Source of the DNA: a virus
Reading direction: 5' to 3' (one strand)
Length of the DNA: 23,435 bases
IMG/VR virus record: IMGVR_UViG_3300025133_000607
Coordinates: 1 to 23,435 of that record
The notes beneath the pieces were generated by a model. It was not told where the DNA came from, made no database searches, and worked only from the letters and a program-made list of their open reading frames with translations. A program made the position numbers and the translations under genes. Within the stretch, counting starts at the first letter, position 1; each line of letters begins with the position of its first letter. Of the stretch, positions 15,926 through 23,435 are shown piece after piece.

Positions 15926-16953
15926 TGGTAATCTCAATAACAGAAGTCCGCTGGCAGCGAGAGCAGCGAAGCGTGTCCTTCGAGGAGGGAGTGTACACGG
16001 TAAACGAGCTGCTGGAGGTGTGGACGGACCTGCCTGCAGATCCCGGTGGCACCGTTACGTCCGATCCTCTCTTCTTCGTTGGTGATGCTTTGTTCCCGGC
16101 TATCGGGGATGAACACCCGGAGAACTCAGGCTTACGTTTTCAAACGATAGGCCAAGCTACTCAACTAGAGAAGGACAAGTCCAAGTGGCACTTTCCCTTG
16201 GTGTACACTTCGGGTCAGTCCGCCATAGCTGACCAGTCAGGCGACGCAAACTACAACGTCAACGAGTACGTGGACTCCACGATTGCGAGGAAGGGTTGGT
16301 CCTTCAAGTCCATCAAGATGCCACGGCGTCCTTCCCCGGTCTCAGACGACGGTGGTACGACGTACACCACCAACTCGCAGATGACAGCAACCACTGCGGG
16401 CGAGCCCATCAATTCCACTGAGACGAAGTACTTGCCGGTGTTGAACTACACCCGGAACGAGCTGTCTACTCCCGCGTCTATCCTGTCTTTCGTGGGGAGC
16501 GTGAACTCGGATGCGATCACTCTCGACGGCATCGCCGTCGCAGCGGACGCCGCTCTCGTGAGCGACATAAAGATTAGCCCATGGAAACGGGACCAGGGAT
16601 TCCAGTTTCGTTCTGTCCAGTACACGTTTATGCTGAAGGACGACCTGTGGGATCTGGACCTGCTGAACCGGGGTTTCTATATTCGCACCTATGACGCGGC
16701 CGCCACACCTGATCCTACTTCCACGCTGTCTGTCGCCCAGAAGCCGGCGGGACCTGAGCTCAAACTGGCTAACGTGACTACCCCGCAACTGCTCAAGTTC
16801 GTGCAAGGCTCCGGAGCCAACGACTACGAGAAGTACTTCTCAAGCAACACTTCATTGCTGCCCGTCAGTGATACCGTGGACCTGTCCGACGCTCACTTCC
16901 GGAAGTACCAACACCCACAACGCACCACTTTCTCAGGATACGGGTTTAGCTGA
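15925..16953 (+). CDS. Tail protein of unknown function (distal tail position)
   Basis: This 342-residue, mostly beta-strand protein follows the tape measure directly (overlapping stop/start TGATG), where the distal tail protein is normally encoded. I see no usual Dit motif. A central section 'TAGEPINSTETKYLPVLNYT' followed by 'RNELSTPASILSFVGSVNSD', then 'FQFRSVQYTFMLKDDLWDLD' and 'LLNRGFY', resembles hypothetical tail proteins I recall from Planctomycetes prophages, but I cannot verify that. It is probably a tail-tip or hub protein. The coupling to the tape measure supports a role at the tail end. Confidence 0.6.
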   Translation: MVISITEVRWQREQRSVSFEEGVYTVNELLEVWTDLPADPGGTVTSDPLFFVGDALFPAIGDEHPENSGLRFQTIGQATQLEKDKSKWHFPLVYTSGQSAIADQSGDANYNVNEYVDSTIARKGWSFKSIKMPRRPSPVSDDGGTTYTTNSQMTATTAGEPINSTETKYLPVLNYTRNELSTPASILSFVGSVNSDAITLDGIAVAADAALVSDIKISPWKRDQGFQFRSVQYTFMLKDDLWDLDLLNRGFYIRTYDAAATPDPTSTLSVAQKPAGPELKLANVTTPQLLKFVQGSGANDYEKYFSSNTSLLPVSDTVDLSDAHFRKYQHPQRTTFSGYGFS

Positions 16954-16955
16954 TC

Positions 16956-17633
16956 ATGACGGAAGAAGACGGCGTATATTTTGGTGAGGCTCAAGCCGAA
17001 AACATACTCGAAGCGGTGGACCTGGTTCAACGCAGCGGGGACGCTCTGTCCGAGTTCTACCCACAGCAGCTCAGTCCTAATCAGTTCTGGTACGTCAAAC
17101 TCACCGAAGACCTCGACGCTCCGGCTGACGCAGACAATCCCACGACTGCAACAGCGAACGTCTGGCGAGCGAAGGAAGACGACACCCTAGAAGATACCGA
17201 AGAAGAGATCAACGTCACGAACCGGTTCGTCGGTTTCTCTGCGTCGGATGACTCATTGATCACTGTGGTACTGGAAGAGGGCGAGTACGTTCCTCAGTCG
17301 CCGAGCGGTACTGCTCGCAAAGTGGTCATGCTCTGTGCCAACCTATCCGGCCGAGCTGCCACTGGACAGAACGGTGGGGTACTCGGTACAATAAGTTCAG
17401 CCCTGGGGGCAGTCCTCGGACCACACCCGACTGTAGCCAATCGAATCGTGCAGACAGGCGAGAGCATCACTATCTCGAATATCTGGGACATAGACTTTAC
17501 GGCTCACCAGTTGGTCGCTGTGGAAAGCGGACTGCTCGGTTTTGCGTGGACTCCGTATGGAGCTGACTGCGGCAACGTAGGATCGGACGGGTCATTCTGG
17601 GACGAGTATTCAGGCAGCCTCGGTTGCGAGTAG
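16956..17633 (+). CDS. Tail protein of unknown function
   Basis: A 225-residue acidic protein that starts two bases after the previous stop. Residues 37-110 form a beta-rich section ('QQLSPNQFWYVKLTED'), and the end is Gly/Ser-rich with two cysteines (GADCGNVG, LGCE), a feature continued in the next, Cys-rich gene. I do not recognise a family. Order and spacing suggest it belongs to the tail tip complex. The frame has even amino-acid composition and no interruption, so it is very likely real. Confidence 0.6.
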   Translation: MTEEDGVYFGEAQAENILEAVDLVQRSGDALSEFYPQQLSPNQFWYVKLTEDLDAPADADNPTTATANVWRAKEDDTLEDTEEEINVTNRFVGFSASDDSLITVVLEEGEYVPQSPSGTARKVVMLCANLSGRAATGQNGGVLGTISSALGAVLGPHPTVANRIVQTGESITISNIWDIDFTAHQLVAVESGLLGFAWTPYGADCGNVGSDGSFWDEYSGSLGCE

Positions 17634-17642
17634 GGGGACGTC

Positions 17643-18215
17643 ATGCTATTAGGACGATGCGATTGCCACTGTGCGGAGCCTCCGAGTGAGAGCAGTCCGC
17701 CGAGTGAAAGCAGCCCTCCAAGCGAGAGTGTCTCCGCTTCGGCTTCAGTGTCCAGCAGCAGCGAGTATTCACAGTTCATCGGTTGCACCGCTTGTCAGGA
17801 TTCTGTCGCGGCTGTCGCATATGACGTGACCATTGAGAGCTCTACCTACTGCACCTCTGCCTACACGGGGACTTTCAGGTGTAGGAGATATGAGACAGGA
17901 GACCCATGGTACATATTACCTGGCACCAGTATCGCTGCTTGCCGGTGGATCACCGACGAGTTCAAGTGCTCCCGTCCTGGGTGTGTGAGTACTGGAAGTT
18001 ACGCCCGTATTCAGTTGTGTGCTTACCCTGTACCCACAGACAAGACACGGCTGCAGTGTTCCATCATATGGGATCCGGACGAGCTCTTCAATAGCGTGGA
18101 GGACCAGACACTCTCTGTTGACGTGGATCAGCCTTACAACTGCCTGCAGGATTGGGGTATATCAGGAGGGCTGGACGACGGGCTGTCTATCGTCTCAGTA
18201 GTGCCTGCGGTATGA
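17643..18215 (+). CDS. Cys-rich tail protein with Pro-Ser-Glu repeat
   Basis: The 190-residue product opens with CDCHC (6-10), then a low-complexity linker of three PPSESS-type units and a Ser/Ala stretch (13-40), and then a domain with ten more cysteines (13 in all: 6, 8, 10, 48, 51, 70, 80, 100, 109, 114, 126, 139, 167). Cys-X2-Cys at 48-51 and the CDCHC start suggest metal binding or disulfides. There is no signal peptide. Its last bases overlap the glycosyltransferase start (ATGA), so the two are coupled. I do not recognise the family; a tip or surface role fits the context. Confidence 0.6.
   Translation: MLLGRCDCHCAEPPSESSPPSESSPPSESVSASASVSSSSEYSQFIGCTACQDSVAAVAYDVTIESSTYCTSAYTGTFRCRRYETGDPWYILPGTSIAACRWITDEFKCSRPGCVSTGSYARIQLCAYPVPTDKTRLQCSIIWDPDELFNSVEDQTLSVDVDQPYNCLQDWGISGGLDDGLSIVSVVPAV
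17679..17732 (+). repeat. Tandem 18-bp repeat, 3 units
   Basis: Three in-frame 18-bp units (17679-17696, 17697-17714, 17715-17732) encode PPSESS, PPSESS and PPSESV. The units differ mainly at third bases. Being a multiple of three, changes in unit number would lengthen or shorten the linker without breaking the gene. Confidence 0.85.
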
Positions 18216-19933
18216 AACCCTGTGCTCACAGAATAAACGTGGAAGAGGAGCACTGCGGGTGCCTGTCTCCTAAGCTGATAGTTCCCGAACGCATCCCCCT
18301 TTCTGTCTGTGACAGGTGCCCTTACACAGAAGCCCCCGGACTCAAGGGTCTCGGCGATCTCGTCGAACGCGGCCTGAATACCGTCGGCATTACGCAGGAA
18401 CGAGTAGAGAAAGTTGTAGGTCACGACTGCGGTTGCACTGAACGAAAATCCTTCCTCAACAAACTCGTCCCGTTCGGCGTCCCCGACGAACCCACCGAGA
18501 TCTGCACTCCCGACGAGCTACAGTTCATCTGGGTCTACTGGGATGGAGGTGCAGCCTTAGACGAACTGCGATACTCGATGCGGTCCATCGAGAAGAACTA
18601 CCAGGGCAAAGCTAAGCTGACGATCATCGGTGACAGGCCCCGCTGGTTCAAGGGTCACGTCATCCACCAGAGAAGAGTAAACGCCGGGGACAGAGGATTC
18701 CAGAGGGGATTGCGTGACGTCCTCGCTAAGATGCACACCCTCAGTCGTCATCCAGATGTGCAGGACGAATTCGTGTGGATGATGGACGACGTCTTCATGG
18801 TCAAGCCATGCACGTACACCGATATGGTTACGCCGCGGGCAGCCCCAGCCATCAAGCGGTCAAAGGGTAACCGGTGGCAATCCATCAAGACCAACACGGC
18901 TGCTCGTCTCGAACGCAACGGCCACACAACGTACGACTACGGAACTCATCTTCCGCATCACGTGGAGAAGGCGAAACTCGCTGGGATGTTCAAGGTGTGG
19001 AAACCACTCGAGCACCTCTTCCTATGGGAGGTCGTCTACGGCAATCTGTACCGAGGCAAGCCCCAGTCGCACGTACCCTTTCTCCGTCGTACGAAGGACA
19101 AGGTGGAGGACGCAACCTATACTCGATGGGCCAAGCGGAACTCGTTCTTCAACCTGGCCAAAGACGGATGGGGTCACCCGATACGCAACTGGTTGATTGA
19201 CAGGTTTCCCGAGCGTGCCGCCGGCGAGGAAGGAGCCCTGCCCGTACACATGAGTTCGCAGGTTCGCAACGAGCCAATCGACGAACACATCATCCTGATT
19301 CAGTCTGCGTACAACGACGCAGAGCTCAGTCGCAGTCGACTTGCTCTGTCTCGTAAGACGGTCTACCCAGCGTTGCTGCAGCAGACCGTTGATGTCCGAC
19401 TGCAGGTCTCTGTGTGCGAAGACGACCCTCTGCTCGCTGACAGGAAGCGGATGTTCGAGTCCATGAGGCACCCCGTGGAATTCGTGTTCAACGAGCCTAC
19501 CGTGGAGGGTGATCTCTACTCGCACAAATGGGACCTGCCCGTCGGCCCACGGAATCTCGTTGGTCGCGTTGACGACGACGATATCCTGCCTGTCGATTTC
19601 TGCCGTATCAGCCAGGAGAAAGCGGCCTACTGTGACGAAGACGGGGTGCTGATCTGGCCGAACGGATACGTCTTCTATGAGGGCGAGTTCTACCGAATGG
19701 CTCATCCCGGCAATCAGTTCTGTGCCTTGGTTTCTCGTCGTGGAGTGGGTCCTCACGAGTTTGACCACCACACGTACGAGAAAGCCTGGCCAGTGTTATA
19801 CGCCGAGCACAGCCGAGGCTGGGTCTGGGTCAGGCATGACGGAGCCATCACCAACACTAAGCCTCGATACTTACACGCCAAAGGCACCCGATTAAACACT
19901 CGCCGCTTCCCTTATGATTTCAGTCAGCTGTAG
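18212..19933 (+). CDS. Two-domain glycosyltransferase with Cys-rich N-terminus
   Basis: This 573-residue protein looks like a fusion of two sugar-transfer domains. Residues 1-90 hold Cys/His clusters (C4, H6, C15, C17, C33, C36, C73, C75) including 'HDCGCTERKSFLNKL' (71-85). Residues 103-350 resemble the Stealth/capsule phosphotransferase type: 'LDELRYSMRSIEKN' (116-129), 'FVWMMDDVFMVKP' (187-199). Residues 358-565 resemble a GT-A rhamnosyltransferase type: a 'SRSRLALSRKTVYPALLQQT' phrase and the metal-binding 'GRVDDDDILP' (451-460). The frame is open from 18152, but ATG 18212 overlaps the upstream stop and starts the Cys-rich part. Likely targets are tail proteins or a surface glycan. Substrate and linkage cannot be read. 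Confidence 0.7.
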   Translation: MKPCAHRINVEEEHCGCLSPKLIVPERIPLSVCDRCPYTEAPGLKGLGDLVERGLNTVGITQERVEKVVGHDCGCTERKSFLNKLVPFGVPDEPTEICTPDELQFIWVYWDGGAALDELRYSMRSIEKNYQGKAKLTIIGDRPRWFKGHVIHQRRVNAGDRGFQRGLRDVLAKMHTLSRHPDVQDEFVWMMDDVFMVKPCTYTDMVTPRAAPAIKRSKGNRWQSIKTNTAARLERNGHTTYDYGTHLPHHVEKAKLAGMFKVWKPLEHLFLWEVVYGNLYRGKPQSHVPFLRRTKDKVEDATYTRWAKRNSFFNLAKDGWGHPIRNWLIDRFPERAAGEEGALPVHMSSQVRNEPIDEHIILIQSAYNDAELSRSRLALSRKTVYPALLQQTVDVRLQVSVCEDDPLLADRKRMFESMRHPVEFVFNEPTVEGDLYSHKWDLPVGPRNLVGRVDDDDILPVDFCRISQEKAAYCDEDGVLIWPNGYVFYEGEFYRMAHPGNQFCALVSRRGVGPHEFDHHTYEKAWPVLYAEHSRGWVWVRHDGAITNTKPRYLHAKGTRLNTRRFPYDFSQL

Positions 19934-19935
19934 CC

Positions 19936-20445
19936 ATGCACCATTCCTCAATGAAGAAAATGAGCGAGTTCGCTCGGGTCATGCTCCGTGGCAAGGACCC
20001 GAGCAAGACCTCCGTCCTTGACGTCGGATCCCTCAACGTCAATGGTACGTATCGTTCGCTGTTCAAGGGCTGTGATTATGTCGGCTTGGACATAGTGGAA
20101 GGAGATGGCGTTGACATCACTGTGGTCGACCCGTGGAGCTGGAAGGAGCTAGATGGACGCAAGTTCGACCTGATCATCTCAGGTCAGTGTCTGGAGCACG
20201 TGGAGTACCCGTGGAGGACCGCAAAGCTAATGCTTGACCATTGTGTCGCAGACGGCTTCCTGGCCGTTACAGCCCCTGCCAGACAGGTCAGGCACAACTA
20301 CCCGAGCGATTACTTCCGGTACTTCGAGCAGGGATTGATTGCTCTGTTCGAGGGCGAGATAGATGTGGTGACTGCCGGCTGGACGGAGGGGAAAAAGGTT
20401 GACGATGCCTGGCTTCTGGCTCGACCGAAGTGGAGATCGACCTAG
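19936..20445 (+). CDS. SAM-dependent methyltransferase (class I)
   Basis: The 169-residue product has the class I methyltransferase landmarks: motif I 'VLDVGSLNVNG' (27-37), 'YVGLDI' (48-53) with an acidic end for the ribose, and 'FDLIISGQCLEHVEYPW' (77-93). Downstream 'HNYPSDYFRYFEQGL' (120-134) is typical of small Methyltransf_11-type enzymes that often act on sugars. It starts two bases after the glycosyltransferase stop, so the pair probably acts in one pathway, perhaps capping a glycan. The acceptor is unknown. No DNA-methylase motif (such as NPPY) is visible. Confidence 0.82.
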   Translation: MHHSSMKKMSEFARVMLRGKDPSKTSVLDVGSLNVNGTYRSLFKGCDYVGLDIVEGDGVDITVVDPWSWKELDGRKFDLIISGQCLEHVEYPWRTAKLMLDHCVADGFLAVTAPARQVRHNYPSDYFRYFEQGLIALFEGEIDVVTAGWTEGKKVDDAWLLARPKWRST

Positions 20446-20452
20446 TAGGGTG

Positions 20453-20481
20453 TTGGGAGTCGAGCCCGTAGGCCTTATACT
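20453..20481 (+). promoter_or_regulatory. Promoter candidate before the last two genes
   Basis: TTGGGA (20453-20458), a 17-bp spacer and TATACT (20476-20481; five of six consensus bases) form the best sigma70-like promoter in the window, in the 80-bp gap after the methyltransferase gene. Its -35 is part of the 8-mer GTGTTGGG (20450-20457), shared with the spacers at 5736 and 7470. It could drive the beta-rich protein and fibre separately. Confidence 0.45.
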
Positions 20482-20525
20482 GAACCCCTGGTTACACCTT
20501 CAAATCACTCCCAGGGAACACCGCA

Positions 20526-20945
20526 ATGGCCGCGATCATAGGCTGCTCAATCACCACTCAATGCCCCCAGGGCTCCGTCGGCTCTCAATTCAACGTGGAC
20601 GTCAAGGCCGGCTCACAGACGCACGTGTGCGAGACTCTGAAGCCTGACGAGTCCTTCACCGTGGATGTACACGACTCTCCGGCCTCGCTGAACATCCAGT
20701 CGGACTTCCCTATCCGGATCACACTGGTCAGCGACGAAGCGGAAGGCGAGTCTGCAGCAGTCGAGCTGAAGGGTACGAAGAAAGGCGGGAGGCCGTTCTT
20801 CTTCCTCGACGGTTTCGCAGGAGCAGGCAACCTGGACGGCCTGACCAAGATCGTGATCCAGAATGTCGCCTTGCGATACAACGACAATGGAACGCCGCTC
20901 GGCAAGAAAGCCCTGTTCCGTGTTCTGCTCGCTGCCAAGCCGTAG
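20526..20945 (+). CDS. Small beta-rich protein, function unknown
   Basis: The 139-residue product is strand-rich: 'FTVDVHDSPASLNIQSDFPI', 'RITLVSDEAEGE', 'AAVELKGTKKGGRPFFFLDG', and a C-terminal 'KIVIQNVALRYNDNGTPLG'. It has two Cys near the start and one at 35. It resembles a single structural domain, such as a fibre-associated or decoration protein, but I recognise no family. A promoter candidate precedes it and the fibre gene begins 61 bp after its stop. The start ATG 20526 has AGGGAA at 20513-20518, seven bases upstream. Confidence 0.6.
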   Translation: MAAIIGCSITTQCPQGSVGSQFNVDVKAGSQTHVCETLKPDESFTVDVHDSPASLNIQSDFPIRITLVSDEAEGESAAVELKGTKKGGRPFFFLDGFAGAGNLDGLTKIVIQNVALRYNDNGTPLGKKALFRVLLAAKP

Positions 20946-21006
20946 TACGGCAACGGCAGCAGACCTCCCGTTCCAAACTTGCGTTACTTCGTGCTAGAGA
21001 AAACTG

Positions 21007-23435
21007 ATGACAGACCAACTTTTGGGACCGGTAGAAGGCTCACCCTACATCGGCGGAACGCCGGGCGGGGTGGTGTACGCGAACGCATCGGGGAAACAGA
21101 CGACGGATGGTCCCACCTGGGACGGAAGCACGCTGTCTGTCGGTCCTGCTGGTGATGGTACGGGGACGGTAAACGCTGAATACTTTCGCGTAGGTGAAAC
21201 CAATGTATTCGATCACGCTACGGTCGGTACATACTGGTTCAAAACGTACTGGTCAGGAGCCGAACGATCAGAACACGGTCAGGACGTGAAGACTGTCTCC
21301 ACTGGTCGCATGATGTGGGCTAACGTGAGTAACAGCCTAAGTGGTTTCGACGCGATGGTGACCCGTCTTAGCGGCGGTGGAGGGGTTGGAGTCTACAGCG
21401 ACTTGGTGGGAACCCTCGGTACGTTGCAGGCAGCGACGGTAGACAATCCGTCAGCGGCTCTAACTCTCGGGAATGCTACGTATGCACCTCGTAGTGGTAA
21501 CGGATTGACCGGCTCAGAAACGTATGGAGAAAATAGCCCGGCGACCAGTGTTAACCAGACGTTTTTCGGTGCAGGCTGTCAGGGCGGGGCATACAGTACG
21601 GTCTTAGGGGCGGGGGCTTCAGCGGCTAGCACAAACTGGAACGCTAACGGAGTGACTATCGGTTACGCAGCAGTAGGTGGTTCTAATCGAATCGTTATTG
21701 GCGGGACTGCCAACGCAACGGCCGCCTACCAATTCGTTGCAGGCAACCAGTACTGTGACATGCAAAACGTCTACTTCGGCCGGGGCGTAATCGACGCAAC
21801 ACCCGGAACGACTACCGTTAGAGGTACGGCGAATTCAACGACGGACGGGGACGGCGGCGACCTTGCCCTGCAAGGTGGAGCACCTGACGGAGTAGGTGCG
21901 TATGGCGACTTGATTTTGCAGCCGGACGGCGGTGACGTTGTTGTCACAGGCGATATAACGGCCAGCGGTCAGCTAAAAGTCAGTGAACAATCTGTTACCC
22001 AGATACTAAGCGACCCGGTGTCCGTCGATGCTGAAAACACTCGGGCGTACACGGAATACTGGTGGAGAGTGGACACAGGAGGGGCACGGGTAGCTTATTC
22101 AGGGCTGGTGTCTGACAACACATGGACAACAGCAACTACACACGCTGCTGGACGCATGAACTTCCAGACCGGCAATCAAGTGATTGCACTGACGATCGAA
22201 GCAGACCAGAACATAACGGCCAGAGGTGACTTAGACGTAACCGGCAGAGTGAAAATCGGAGGGGATGGCAGCGGGTTCCTTGATTCCAATAGCGTACCGC
22301 TCGGGGTTCAGTCAACCGTGCAGATGGCACTGGTTCTGGACTCTCCCGATCTGGTCGCACGTTCCAAGACTCTATACGCCCGATACTGTAATACTGGCGA
22401 CGGATTTATTATTGCGAGTGATGGACCGATTACATTCCAGACGGGTTCTGGCGGCAGTCCAGAGGCTCTACAGATAGACACAAGTCAGAACGCCACTTTT
22501 GCCGGTGATATAACGGCAAGCGGTGACCTGTTGCCCGCAACAACACACATGTATGACATTGGGTCCGGTGCCCTACAATGGAATGATTTGTACAGCAAAG
22601 GTGCAGGGAAGTTTGGGGACTTCTATGTGAACACGACCAGCAAGGGGAGCGACGGCATTAGCTTCAACGGCACGGGCAACGTGGATTACCATTCACGTGG
22701 GGCAACAAGGTACTTTGCAGACACGAACAACAATGAAGGGGTGGGGAACCGGTTTGCATGGTATATCAATCAGAGTCCCACAGGGGCAAGCGGCCCGGTT
22801 CTGACGATAGACGACGTAGGAGACGCCACTTTTGCCGGTGATGTCGGTGTTGGCGGTGCTCCTGCAAGGGAACTGCATATACAAGGGTCTGGTGCGGTTT
22901 ATGGTATGTGGTCGAATACAAGCACAGGACACACTTCTGGCAATGGTTTAATCTGTGGAATTGACGCTAACGGAATTGGCTACCTCTGGAATTATGAAGC
23001 CAAAGATCTGGTTCTTGCAACAAATAACGCAGCGGCGATAACAATTAGCGGTACGACACAAGACGCCACTTTTTCCGGTGATGTCTACCGAGAAGGCACT
23101 AACGGCGGTATCACACTTGAAGAATACCATATAGAATATCAGTCAAATTATGCTTCGGCATTCTTCAAGACGAACTACACAATCGGAGCGGGTACGGAAT
23201 GTACTGTCTCTTATGATGGCGGTAACAACCTCTACAAGATTGATACGAAGGGCGGTACGTTTGAGGTCGCTAATAATGCAGGCACTGCACTGACTGTAGA
23301 CGGATTAGACGCCACTTTTGCCGGTGATATAACGGCCAGCGGTAACATAGAACTAGCTACGAACAACTCACTCCTTGTAGGAGGTACAGGCGAGGGATAC
23401 ATCACGTCGAACGGATCTAATCTGCGGTTTGGGTG
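21007..23435 (+). CDS. Tail fibre-like protein, 3' end cut by the window
   Basis: From ATG 21007 the frame stays open to the last base (809 codons), so the gene is partial. The start (MTDQLLGPVEGSPYIGGTPG) leads into a Gly/Ala/Thr/Asn-rich, beta-structured chain with 'YANASGKQTTDGPTWDG', a YadA-like section ('GVTIGYAAVGGSNRIVIGG'), and repeated 'DATFAGDITASG' phrases at codons about 495, 606, 686 and 768, plus weaker versions near 315 and 403. These patterns are common in fibre proteins of phages from water habitats. Adhesin role is inferred. The C-terminus, where a chaperone domain (such as S74 peptidase) or receptor-binding tip would be, lies outside. It looks a little richer in AT codons than the genes upstream. 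Confidence 0.8.
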   Translation, partial: MTDQLLGPVEGSPYIGGTPGGVVYANASGKQTTDGPTWDGSTLSVGPAGDGTGTVNAEYFRVGETNVFDHATVGTYWFKTYWSGAERSEHGQDVKTVSTGRMMWANVSNSLSGFDAMVTRLSGGGGVGVYSDLVGTLGTLQAATVDNPSAALTLGNATYAPRSGNGLTGSETYGENSPATSVNQTFFGAGCQGGAYSTVLGAGASAASTNWNANGVTIGYAAVGGSNRIVIGGTANATAAYQFVAGNQYCDMQNVYFGRGVIDATPGTTTVRGTANSTTDGDGGDLALQGGAPDGVGAYGDLILQPDGGDVVVTGDITASGQLKVSEQSVTQILSDPVSVDAENTRAYTEYWWRVDTGGARVAYSGLVSDNTWTTATTHAAGRMNFQTGNQVIALTIEADQNITARGDLDVTGRVKIGGDGSGFLDSNSVPLGVQSTVQMALVLDSPDLVARSKTLYARYCNTGDGFIIASDGPITFQTGSGGSPEALQIDTSQNATFAGDITASGDLLPATTHMYDIGSGALQWNDLYSKGAGKFGDFYVNTTSKGSDGISFNGTGNVDYHSRGATRYFADTNNNEGVGNRFAWYINQSPTGASGPVLTIDDVGDATFAGDVGVGGAPARELHIQGSGAVYGMWSNTSTGHTSGNGLICGIDANGIGYLWNYEAKDLVLATNNAAAITISGTTQDATFSGDVYREGTNGGITLEEYHIEYQSNYASAFFKTNYTIGAGTECTVSYDGGNNLYKIDTKGGTFEVANNAGTALTVDGLDATFAGDITASGNIELATNNSLLVGGTGEGYITSNGSNLRFG
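22489..23343 (+). repeat. Dispersed in-frame 36-bp repeat in the fibre gene
   Basis: Copies of a DNA unit beginning GACGCCACTTTTGCCGGTGA occur at 22489-22524, 22822-22845 (partial), 23062-23085 (partial, one base differs) and 23308-23343. The spacings are 333, 240 and 246 bp, all multiples of three. A shorter relative lies at 21949-21969. Each copy follows a 'LTID'-like strand and precedes a new beta domain, so it marks domain joints. Confidence 0.85.

Noticed and set aside
18152-18211. Start of the glycosyltransferase at ATG 18152
   Set aside because: It would overlap the Cys-rich gene by 64 bases. ATG 18212 gives the usual stop/start overlap.
1-23435. CRISPR array, tRNA, transposon or toxin-antitoxin genes
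   Set aside because: No regularly spaced repeat array, cloverleaf, transposase motif or small paired toxin genes were seen; the only repeats are coding ones and short regulatory-like ones.

Overview
The window looks like the structural half of a tailed-phage or prophage genome. It shows one long run of genes, all on the + strand, in the order terminase, portal, protease, decoration, major capsid, connectors, tail tube, tail chaperones, tape measure, tail tip, surface-modifying enzymes, fibre. The head and neck genes resemble the HK97 type. The tape measure and the absence of a visible sheath gene point to a siphovirus with a long non-contractile tail. I see no integrase, replication, lysis, tRNA or rRNA gene, so early genes, lysis genes and attachment sites must lie outside. 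The host cannot be read directly. The moderately high GC, the SPFH protein in the neck block, the Pro-Ser-Glu/Cys-rich tail protein and the style of the tail-tip proteins remind me of Planctomycetes prophages, but that is a weak inference from memory.

Layout. 1-228 is noncoding and ends in a rho-independent terminator. 229-2597 holds the small and large terminase genes. 2654-5639 holds portal, ClpP-like maturation protease and a putative decoration protein, closed by a very strong terminator. 5640-5937 is a spacer with repeated CCGG-rich palindromes and a possible promoter. 5938-7398 is the major capsid protein. 7564-10927 is the connector block: a small protein, an adaptor with an inserted domain, an SPFH/band-7 protein, head closure, neck and tail completion proteins; a second strong terminator lies at 7896-7927. 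11022-13035 holds a small unknown gene, two tandem tail tube paralogues and a G/GT chaperone pair with an evident -1 frameshift site. 13127-15925 is the tape measure gene. 15925-18215 holds three tail proteins of unknown function, one Cys-rich with a Pro-Ser-Glu repeat. 18212-20445 encodes a two-domain glycosyltransferase and a methyltransferase. 20526-20945 is a small beta-rich protein. 21007 to the window end is a repeat-bearing tail fibre, cut by the edge.

How they fit. Terminase packages DNA through the portal into a capsid matured by the protease. Connector proteins close the head and join the tail, whose length is set by the tape measure with help from the chaperones. The distal genes would build the tip and fibre. 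The glycosyltransferase and methyltransferase sit among tail genes, so they may modify virion proteins or a surface glycan. The least expected elements are the SPFH protein inside the neck block, the glycosyltransferase/methyltransferase pair in the tail block, and the duplicated tail tube gene.
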